The translations under genes were made by a program, and so were the position numbers. 22,029 bases of DNA from Bigelowiella natans CCMP2755 (Eukaryota; Cercozoa; Chlorarachniophyceae): the NCBI GenBank assembly GCA_000320545.1, contig ADNK01001141.1, positions 1-22,029 on the forward strand, given 5' to 3'. Position 1 is the stretch's first letter, and the number at the start of each line of letters is the position of its first letter. This document shows positions 1-8,563 of this stretch, one piece after another. The notes under the pieces were generated by a model. The model was not told the DNA's origin. It saw only the letters and a program-made list of their open reading frames with translations, and searched no databases.

Positions 1-72
<72 letters not shown>

Positions 73-266
73 CCTTATTGGGGCTAGATTACGATCCGAG
101 ATTATCTTTGAACAAATCGCTTCTTGAGCATCATCATCCTCACCGTTATCACCATCATCATCATCAACATCATTACTCTAAATCATCATCACCACACCCC
201 TCCGTTCTTTGCCTCACGGCCCTTGCCCCCCCCCCCCTACTTAAACCCCAACGTCATACATAACAG
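1..266. repeat. (GT)n microsatellite and CAT/CAC-rich intron sequence
   Basis: A (GT)n tract fills about 1-69 with one interruption near 36-39. It is followed by a CAT/CAC-rich stretch at about 129-200 and a run of C at 229-237. The segment ends in an AG acceptor at 265-266, so it is probably the intron upstream of the first visible exon of the kelch gene. Cys/Val-rich or His-rich ORFs through it are repeat translations. Confidence 0.75.
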
Positions 267-827
267 GAGGAATGCGAGTGGAGAACAAAGGCAAATTCAG
301 CGATGTTGGAATAACGGAGCAGGTCACAACGACGATGCGCGATAAGCAGCATGCGCACACGCAAACATCGATTGGGATTGGGAGACTCCCGCCTCGAGAA
401 TAGCATGTTCATATACATACACTCGCGCGCCCAATGCATTACTTACAACACCTTGCAGGACTTGTGGAGGTTGAGTCTCCCCAGCAGCAACGAGGAGGGC
501 TCACAGTCGTACACGTGGAAGCGCCTGGAGGGCAAGGGAGGCGTGATCCCAACACCACGACTAGGAATGGGTAGTATTCGTGGTAGTAGTAGCAGTAGTA
601 GTAGCAGTAGCAGTAGTAGTAATAGTAGTAGCAGTAGTAGTAGTAGTAGTAACAGTAGTAGTTCTCGTCGTCAGGGAAGGGAAAATAACCCTATCCTGAG
701 CAAATGGCCACCGTGAGGAAGGAGCGTGTGTGTGATGAATGAGCTCTTTGTTTAATATCAACAGGAATGATTCACCATAACGGACAACTGGTAGTAGATA
801 TCTCAAAGCTTATATCGTATGTGTATC

Positions 828-863
<36 letters not shown>

Positions 864-1620
864 TATGTATCACGATCGATTGAAGGTATTCTTCGGTGGC
901 GTCGAGGATAAGGAGACACGATGGTATGTATGGATACGCACCAAAACACAAAAAAGACCGATGTGTGCCGGCGGAAAGCGCCGTTTCGCATCGTACTTAT
1001 TGGAAGGGGAAAGGGGGAAAATGAGGAAAAGAGAAAAGTAGTATTTTAAGAAAAAATGACGGGATAATTATCGAAGAAACGATTAAAGTAAAGGCCTGGG
1101 AACTTTCTCTTCCTCACGGTGCTGTAAGGGAATGAGCACCGTGCTGAGATTGCTGCTGTTAGATATCAACACGATAGGCAGGGAGGCAGGTACATTCGCT
1201 GCCATTAGTCATTCCTAACCCCCCCCCCTCCTTACCTTAGGGATCTGAAATCGACGCATTTCTCGGAGCTTTGGTTCTATAACCTCAAATCACGTACGAG
1301 CTGCTCGATGCTGCCTGATGGGCCTCATCATCGTTTATCGTCATTAGCATCATCATCACCACCACCACCACCACCATGATCATCATCATCATCATTAATC
1401 ATCATTCGTCGCTATACAGGTAAGGCTGGGAGGGTCAAGCTCCTCTCCGACCTGGACCTGCCGCAGCCCCCCTCCCCCCCTACCATCACAAATGTAGAAG
1501 TGGGCTACGAGAGGGTCACGGTGCATTTCGAGGAGGCAGATGGGAAAGGGCTGCCGATTTTGTCGTACACAGTCCTTGCTCGGCCTACGGGAGAGAAGGT
1601 GCGGCTCGTTTACCCCACCC

Positions 1621-1670
<50 letters not shown>

Positions 1671-2778
1671 TTAATGAATATTTTTTTTACTTATACATAT
1701 ATTCATAAATCTCCCCTCGAAATGCTGTCGTACCATATCTCTGCTGTCTTCTAACAACTAACGGCCAAGATGACGATGACGATGATGATGATGATGATGA
1801 TGATGATGACGATGATGATAATGGCTATTCCTCCTGAAGGTTCATGGAGCTCGCAGCCCCATCACAGTCTCAGGACTCACAAATGGCCAAAAGTACACGT
1901 TTTTCGTCGCTGCCTGCAATGGCGCTGGTAGGCCACATCTCCGTGCCAGTAGTATCGCTGATGATGGATGTTGGGAGACGTTGGGAGCTCGTGCCCCGTG
2001 CATCGTTATAGTGTGTGGTTCGTGTGTGTGTGCGTGTTGATCCAATGTGTGATTGTTGTCAAAACATATACGCAATAACGTGCAGGAAAGGGCGAAATGT
2101 CAGAGCCCTCGCAGCAGGTTTCTCCGACAGCGATTAGGGACACTTCCCTTGCCCCCGCCTCGCTGCGGAAAGCGCCGGCCAAAGCGACGAAGCCAGGCAA
2201 GAAAGTGGGGGGAGGCGATGGAGATGGCCAGAAAGCGCCTGATCTGACAGCGAAAGAAGGTGAAGATGAGGATGAAAGTAAGGGGGTGGCCAAATCTGGC
2301 GTCGAGATCAAGAAAAAGGCCAGGGTACGTGTCGATGGAGGGGGGGGGGTTGGGGATTGGGGGGATTGGGGGGAGGAGCAGTGTCGCTTCGGAAACTAAT
2401 AATTATTATATCTATATTTAAACTGATATAAAATCCTAGTCGGGCATGTGAGTTCCGATTCTCTACCATTCGCACAAACAACACACACACACGCAGACAG
2501 ACACACACACACACACACGCACACACACACACACACACACTTGCACAAACCGCTCAATCGCTACCGCTCTCCACAGAGCCTTGATGCGCCTACGCCGAGG
2601 CAAGCGGCGATGGTCTGCGTGGGGGGGGGGGGCAAGTCGAACACGCTCTATGTCTTCGGGGGGGCCTTCGAGGCCAAGGCGCGAGAATACATGTTCAACG
2701 ACCTGTACACGTTGGACCTCAATCGCAGGGACAAGTGGAAGGTGCTGCTGCTATTCGTTGCCCCTCCTTTTCCCCCTT

Positions 2779-2836
<58 letters not shown>

Positions 2837-3443
2837 TGTGTGTTATTTATCTGTTGGGTGCATCATCGTTGCGTGAGAGAGATTCTGCTACGGCGTATCG
2901 TCGATGTGGGGGGATTTGATAGATCTGCTCATGTATACACGTGTCCAGGTGGTGCAGCCCATCAACACAACGGATCAAGTCTGGTATGGCTCCGACGAGG
3001 TGGTATTCAAAAAACAACAACCAGGGGCGAGCAGAGCGCCACGATTTTCGATGAATGATGATTGATGGGGATGATGATGATTGATGGTGATGATGATGAT
3101 TGATGAAGAGATTATGATGGTGATAGCGTTCGCTCGCGCATGATGACGAGGGGGGTCACTTTCTATTCGACAATAGGACGATGATGAGGATGAGGACAAC
3201 GACGAGGACGAGGACAACGATGAGGATGAAGAGGGGGAGGAGGAGGGGAAAGCAGGTGGGGATTCATCCTCAAAAACCCCCACGAATGGGGAGAACCTGC
3301 GGGACTTTTTCAGCCGCACCAAGAAGATGTGGATGGAGGAAGCTGCAAAGCAACTGGGTGATGAGTCGGGGGAGGGGGCAGGGGGGAAGAAGCTGAGAAA
3401 ACTGGCCTTTGAGCTCGCAAGCAAGGCACATGGGGAGGCCTGA
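267..3443 (+). CDS. Kelch-repeat protein with internal FN3 and C-terminal DUF4110-like domain (KLHDC4-like), 5' end missing
   Basis: Deduced exons: 267-322 (less certain), 459-570, 765-790, 886-923, 1241-1293, 1420-1598, 1840-1927, 2086-2324, 2577-2741, 2949-2999 and 3177-3443. All ten introns are GT-AG and keep phase, giving 423 visible residues to a TGA at 3441-3443; the N-terminal kelch repeats lie off the left edge. The joined protein shows a kelch blade (DLWRLSL, then a TWKRLEGKGG...PTPR segment, then VFFGGVEDKETRW and FSELWFYNLKSR). A complete FN3 domain follows (exons from 1420 to 2324), then a charged linker and a last kelch segment (TPRQAAMVC, LYVFGGAFEAKAREYMFNDL). An Asp/Glu tract precedes the C-terminal motif NLRDFFSRTKKMWMEEA...KKLRKLAFELASKA, which matches the DUF4110 module of KLHDC4 proteins. 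Family membership is well supported by the order of the blades. The molecular function of KLHDC4 is poorly known; beta-propellers usually bind partner proteins. Confidence 0.85.
571..764 (+). repeat. AGT/AGC triplet repeat inside a kelch-gene intron
   Basis: About 580-663 is an imperfect AGT/AGC/AAT triplet array. It lies in the intron between exons 459-570 and 765-790 (donor GTAGTA, acceptor ACAG). Read as protein it gives a poly-Ser or poly-Thr ORF, but the flanking exons splice in phase around it and restore the kelch sequence, so it is not coding. Confidence 0.75.
832..859. repeat. (TA)n microsatellite in kelch-gene intron
   Basis: Alternating TA tract of about 14 units in the short intron 791-885. 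Confidence 0.9.
1420..2170 (+). other. Fibronectin type III domain encoded by three exons inside the kelch gene
   Basis: Exons 1420-1598, 1840-1927 and the start of 2086-2324 join in phase to a textbook FN3 fold of about 90 residues. It shows the PSPPTITNVEVGYERVTVHF strand pair, the GLPILSYTVLARP strand, SPITVSGLTNGQKYTFFVAA and then NGAGKGEMSEPSQQVSPT. The donor at 1599 (GTGCGG) and acceptor at 1839 lie between the C' region and the SPITV strand. The donor at 1928 and acceptor at 2085 lie just before the conserved NGAG-GEMSEPS turn. The domain sits in the linker between two kelch repeats, where human KLHDC4 has a long low-complexity insert. It probably mediates protein binding. Confidence 0.85.
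1625..1663. repeat. (TA)n microsatellite in kelch-gene intron
   Basis: Alternating TA tract of about 19 units in the intron 1599-1839. The same intron also holds an ATG/ACG triplet array at about 1770-1822, just before the acceptor. Confidence 0.9.
2338..2540. repeat. G-runs and (AC)n tract in kelch-gene intron
   Basis: The intron 2325-2576 holds several runs of 4-10 G at about 2338-2373 and an (AC)n tract at about 2480-2540. The G-runs could form a quadruplex on the plus strand, but that is inference only. Confidence 0.8.
2780..2843. repeat. Compound (CT)n-(GT)n microsatellite in kelch-gene intron
   Basis: (CT)20 passes directly into about 12 units of GT within the intron 2742-2948. The same compound structure occurs at 8511-8564. 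Confidence 0.9.
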
Positions 3444-3480
3444 GGGTCGGTGGAGTCGTATCTCCGATCTACATCTAATG

Positions 3481-3527
<47 letters not shown>

Positions 3528-4372
3528 TATCCAATTTTGCTGGTGATCGATAGTACTAGCACTTGTCGCGTCGTCATTAATTTGCGATTATTAAATCGAT
3601 TTGTCTACATAAACAAAGCGCGCGCGTGTGTGTAAATGATAGTCGCCCATCGTCATCATCATGCATCATGCATCATTATCATTACGGCAGAGTCGCTGCA
3701 TTAGTTGTGATGTGATGATGGCTGCTACGCTTACTATTAGCTTACTCAGGCTAGCAGGGTATAATTACGGTGTCAGAATTTTGCTACTAAGCGCGCCATC
3801 ACATGTTTGCAATGGCGCCCTCTAGCTAGCTAGCCTTACGTACGTACTTGTAATGTTACGACATGCGCATTGATTTCCCCAGCAATAACATATTGATGCT
3901 TCGACGACGTCCGACGAGGATCTCACTTGTGATATCGATTAGGCCTTAACATTGCTAGATTGCTAGCAAGTCCATGCTACAAAGCGCCGCCTCCTAGCTA
4001 TTACGTATCTCTACATCTTTGTTGCATGCACGATGGATCGAACACTGCGCCACATCACATCATTGCTGCATCAACGAGGGGCTACGGTCGCCATTCTGTA
4101 ATTGCGTGGGCATCATGCAGCTCGGCTACGATACGCGCGCGCAGTCCGCACGCAATAAGTAGCGCATCACACACCGTCCGCGGTATTGATCTAGATATGC
4201 AGGAGCATTACATGTCCTATGGCGACGACAGGCTAATCATGTGTTTTGCTCGGTCCTTGAGGTAGTGGACTCCGTGTTCATGTTAAAAGCAACGAAAAAC
4301 ACATCCAACCAACCAACAACGGCAGACTAGCAGCCCATCAGCAGATCACACCGGCACCACGGAGCGACGCTC
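3444..4372. other. Convergent intergenic spacer, no gene seen
   Basis: This spacer separates the 3' ends of the kelch gene (+) and DRC7 (-). It holds a (TA)n tract at about 3485-3520 and ATG/CAT-rich stretches at 3640-3720. A block of short self-complementary words (GCTAGCTAGCTAG and TACGTACGTAC) lies at about 3820-3850. No ORF here looks like a protein; the longest, at 3960-4265, has no recognisable pattern. Confidence 0.7.
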
Positions 4373-6061
4373 TCATCCCCTCGCCTCGTGGAGGGCTTTG
4401 AGTCTCGGGTCGTGGGTAAGCGCCTTGTCGAGGGCGCTGTACTCTTTTATCGCGAACTTTTCATGCCGCTTGAGCCGGGCGTCCAGAATGCTCAGCCGGA
4501 ACATGATCTCTTCCGAGTACTTCTTGAACTCCTCCTCGGCGGCCTTCTTCTCCTCCGGGTCCTCGCTCTGCATCCGGTTGTAGTGCGTGCTGCGCGTCTT
4601 CAGCGCCTCCTGCTCGCGATCGAGGTGGTTCTGTATTATCGTCGCGCGCTCTAACAGCTTCTCCTTGAGCGACTGCAGGCACTCGAGCCGCGCCGTCATC
4701 GCCTGCTTGCGGTTCCGGGGGAGCTGGTTGGGGAAGGAGACTAGGAATGGCGCGAGCGGATCGATCTTCTCGCGCTCCTCGTTCTCATCCTCCATGATCT
4801 CATTGTCGCCCGCCATTTCATCGACTTGGTCCTGCGCGGCATCGAAGAGGTCCTTCTCCAGGGGGCAGTTCTCCGCGTAGTGGTTGAGCTGCTCGTCGAG
4901 GTCCAGGAAGGCTCTTTCGCGATCCGACACCTCGTTGAAGACGTGCTTCTCCCTCGCCACCAGCTCGAAGACGGTGGTGAGCTGCTCGTTGCGGGTGGGG
5001 AGCTTGCTCTCCGGGCACTTGTGCATGGGGTTATTCAGCTGCAGTTGCGAGTCGCTCTTGAGGTTGTAGACGAGGCACTTGCGGATGATGCTCGAGTCAT
5101 CGAGGTGGTACTCTTGCATCACCTCGCGCTTCGTCGCACGCGTCCAGTGTGTGCGAGTCTCCACATCGGCATCCGCATCCTTGGAGGGATTGCGCGCGTA
5201 CTTCTCAGTGAGCATTGTGAGGCTGATCTCGTTCCCATCGAGCTTCAGGACGAACGGGTTCTTCCCGCCCCCGTCTCCCGATTTGAACCGCATCAGCCGC
5301 GAGATCAGAAAGTCGTCGCGGTTTTGGTATGTCTCGAAGATGCAGTTCTCTGTCCACGTGCGGCTCAGCATCCCGTCTTTGCGCTGGTTGGGATGGAATC
5401 TATCGAAGGAGGAGAGGAGGGGGGGAGGAGGGTTATTATATTGCTGTGTGTGAGTACGGGGAGTAATGGTATCTCGCGCGCGCGTACACACATCTACATA
5501 CATACTCGAACGAACTATGACTAAATGCCTTCGCCGCCACAATCACCACGATTGGTTTCTCACTTGTAGATGATCTTCGAATCCCCAATCTTTGTCAACT
5601 CGGCAAGGCCGTCAAGGCACTTGCATCCCTTTTCGTACTCTTGAACCTCCTTTTTCACCTTGTGGTAGATGATGCGGCGGGTCATACGATCCTCGCGGTG
5701 CTTGAAGTGCTCCACGACCATTTCTACGCTCTTCTCTTCCGTGTCCTCGTCGATTTCGTACATCGTCACTTTTTGCACCAGGCCGAGCACGTTTTCCTCA
5801 TACTCCTTGTACCTTTTGTACATTTGAAAGTAGGAATAATACATGTGAATCCTGCTGCTCGATGAGTGATATGGTTGATCATCTGTACATTTGACTTGTT
5901 ATCATTTTTAGTGTTATTGATAAACGGCGTGGAGATTATCGATATGCATGCTACTATACAGACACCAACACCAGCACCAACACAAACACACAAACACACA
6001 ACCCATAAAAAATTACATATTTCCCCTTTGGTGTGAGCACACCAAAGGGGAAATATGTATA

Positions 6062-6117
<56 letters not shown>

Positions 6118-7730
6118 ATTGTTTTTGGCATCGGTTCGGCAAGTGGAAAGTCCTCTCTCAATTACTTTTCAACGAGGCAGTCGACATAGCTGGTGCTCTT
6201 GCAGAACTTCGGATAGGGATTTTGCAGCCTTTCTTTGTTTATAAGCGGAGGCCTACACCAGCTGCGCGGGACATCCAGCACATCGAGAGGTATCTCCGCA
6301 CTCGACTTTTTCTCTCCCCCCACCTCCTCACTACCAACCCTCTTCTTGGCGTCTACGTCTTTGGCCTTCGTGGGCGTTGTTGAGACAGATTTCTTATCCT
6401 TCGCTACTGTTGCCGTGCCAGGTCGAGAGCTTGCTTTGCCAGTCGAAGGTCTGGGATCGCTTGGCGGCGTCTTCGCCACGAGGACGTTCTCCCATTTCTT
6501 TTTGTCATTCAGGTCATACGAGAGCCCCTCGACGTGCTTAGGCCCTTGCATATTGACCCAGCAGTTTGTCTCATCCCACACGGTTTCTATTCCGACGTAT
6601 GGAGCGTCCTTGATTGCATAGACAATGCCGGTCGTCGCCTCCACGAAGAGGTCTTCCTTTATCCCCCTTCGCCCAGCTTTGATAAGCACCCAGCAATGCA
6701 CACGATCCTTGGCGTAGTTATCGATCTTCTTCTCGATCTTTGCAAGCGCCGCGGCCTTGTCCCTATCTGCTAGTCGCTTCGCCATTTCTTTGTCCTTGGC
6801 GGCCTTCTTCTTCTCATAGTATGTGATATGCATCTTCTTTGTTTTGACAACGTACTTGCCGTCGCCTTTGTCGCCCTTCTTATCCTGGGACTGCGCCGTG
6901 TCCATATCGGGGAATTTTACGTGCGAGGGGCAATGCGTTGTCTCGAGACTTTGCTCTGTAATCCACTTGGGCGCGTATCCGGAGACGCAGTACGCGCTGT
7001 ACTCGCAGCCTTTGAGCAGCGAAGCTAGCAGAATCGCGAAGTCGAAGCAGTCGCCCGCCCGAAGCTCGAGAACTGTTTGGGACGATGGTATTATGGAGGG
7101 AAGCTTTACAGGGTTGTCGAGGGTGTAGTATTCTAGGTAGTCCGCGACAAAGGTCGCGCACTTCTCCAGGTCGTAGAGCTTAGTAGCGGACTGGAGGGAT
7201 GGCGAAACGGTCGTGCTGATGAACTTCTGCACTCCGCACTCATTATATGGGAAGAGGAGCAAGGGCTGGCGAGAGGGGAATAACTGGACGAACTGCCGAC
7301 GGAAATCCTCGACAACCTCAAGCGTTTCTTCCTCCTGGGTTGTGTTGACCGAGTACCTAGACAATTATGTGGGATTTTATGGACATGCCGATTCTGCTAT
7401 TACAATCCAGTTCGTCGCGATTGCGTCGGCAAAACACACAAAGTAAAACGCTAACAGGGGAAGGCTTGGATCATGCCTCATGACCCTCTTCCACGTGCTC
7501 ACTATCGAAAGAAGTTCAATCACATCAGACCTTTGGTTGGCGGCTATGGCGTTTTGTTGATTCCCAGACTCAATCAGCCACTTCTTACGATTCTTTTCTT
7601 CAAGTCCAGAAGGCAGAGAAAGGATCATAGGTCCACTATCTTCCCCCCCCTCCTTTCCATCCCCCCCCTCCTTCTCCGCCTCAGGCTTGGCTCCCTTGCC
7701 TTCGTTCTCCTTGCTAGGGTCGTTCGCCAT
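4373..7730 (-). CDS. DRC7: Dynein regulatory complex subunit 7 (CCDC135/Lobo homologue)
   Basis: Four exons on the minus strand: 7730-7531, 7356-6166, 5812-5564 and 5399-4373. The introns have donors GTCTGA, GTAATT and GTGAGA and AG acceptors, all in phase. The 888-aa product is close to the roughly 870 aa of animal DRC7. DRC7 is a linker subunit of the nexin-dynein regulatory complex, which controls dynein in motile axonemes. Diagnostic stretches are SLPSGL...WLIESGNQQNAI (residues 38-62), PYNECGVQKFISTTV, GDCFDFAILLASLL and APKWITEQSL. Towards the C-terminus are EKYARNPSKDADADV, IDPLAPFLVSFP and the end DARLKRHEKFAIKEYSALDK...DPRLKALHEA. A transglutaminase-like core is visible with Cys170 and His287; the third position is Glu306 (VEATTG). 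Residues 364-436 are a Lys/Ser/Thr/Pro-rich linker. The long C-terminal region is coiled coil. The ATG at 7730 is the only candidate start preceding the conserved block. Confidence 0.93.
6014..6059. repeat. Perfect 22-bp inverted repeat with 2-nt spacer in DRC7 intron 2
   Basis: Positions 6014-6035 are the exact reverse complement of 6038-6059, leaving only AG (6036-6037) between them. The core is CCCCTTTGGTGTG on the left arm. It lies inside the 353-nt intron 5813-6165, directly beside a (TA)n tract at 6068-6111. It would fold into a very stable hairpin in RNA, or a cruciform in DNA. No coding role is visible. Confidence 0.95.
6068..6111. repeat. (TA)n microsatellite in DRC7 intron 2
   Basis: About 22 TA units immediately next to the 6014-6059 inverted repeat. 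Confidence 0.9.
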
Positions 7731-8262
7731 TCTACTTGGGTAACTGAAACGCAGGATCGGTGTCCAGTGTAGAAGGAGACAAAGAAACGATTATGTCGCT
7801 TGTACAGAATCCCATTCATTTCTCAAAACAACGACCGTTTTCCAAATACATTCGAACATTTTGCTCGAGCGTCTTCTCCTATGCATTGTCGCAGGTAAAA
7901 TTTAAAACGGCATTTTCAAAATTCTTCTCGATTTGATTCATCGTCAGGCCGTTTTACCGTAGATATTATCAAAGCGACATGCATCAAAGGCATTTAACCC
8001 TATAAACGCCCGACATTATCGGTTTTCGAGGTTGGAGCGTTACTGTAGTTCGAAACGCTCCCCTCCCTCCCCACCTTCTCCTAGACCGATCGCTCTCTGG
8101 GCAAGCATTTTGTCTCCCCTTTCGCTGCCTCCCCAACTTGATTTACAGCTGGATCGATCGTTTTGGTGAGGGGGGCATGTTTCTCAAGGGAGACATTCCC
8201 ACCGAGATATCGGCACCTCAAGACAGGTGATCTATCAACCATCACGTTTTTTGGCGTTGGCG
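7731..8262. promoter_or_regulatory. Shared divergent upstream region of DRC7 and the 8263 gene
   Basis: The DRC7 start (7730, minus) and the first plausible start of the next gene (8263, plus) face away from each other about 530 bp apart, so this stretch should hold both promoters. I see no TATA box or recognisable X-box-type ciliary motif. A short alternative ATG-led reading starts at 8177 and runs to a possible donor at 8227, but it cannot be joined in phase to the downstream exon. Confidence 0.45.
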
Positions 8263-8506
8263 ATGTTAATAAGTACCTTTGGAAGTAAAGGACTCCTACA
8301 GGCCTTTGAAACAAACAAGTTTAGAGAATTGTATTTCGAAGCCGTTGCGAATGATCTGATGGAAACGAGCAGGGATGGGGAGGGTGCTTCCTCACGAACT
8401 GAACCCCATTTGATTTATGTGCTTAGGGCGGAGAAATGGCGAAAAATTCATCGCAAGGTAGTGTGAGTCGCATTTACCTTTGATCTATACGTCCTTCTCT
8501 CTCCTT

Positions 8507-8563
<57 letters not shown>

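Noticed and set aside
561-806. Poly-Ser and poly-Thr ORFs across the AGT triplet array
   Set aside because: They lie in an intron whose removal restores the kelch sequence in phase.
2448-2876. Long plus-strand ORF joining (AC)n, kelch and (CT)n sequence
   Set aside because: Only 2577-2741 is exon; the flanks are microsatellite translations cut off by clear splice sites.
2975-3523. 182-codon minus-strand ORF rich in Ser and TA-derived residues
   Set aside because: It overlaps the DUF4110 exon antisense and runs through simple repeats.
4826-5524. 232-codon plus-strand ORF opposite DRC7
   Set aside because: It is a shadow of the DRC7 last exon, whose minus-strand reading matches the family throughout.
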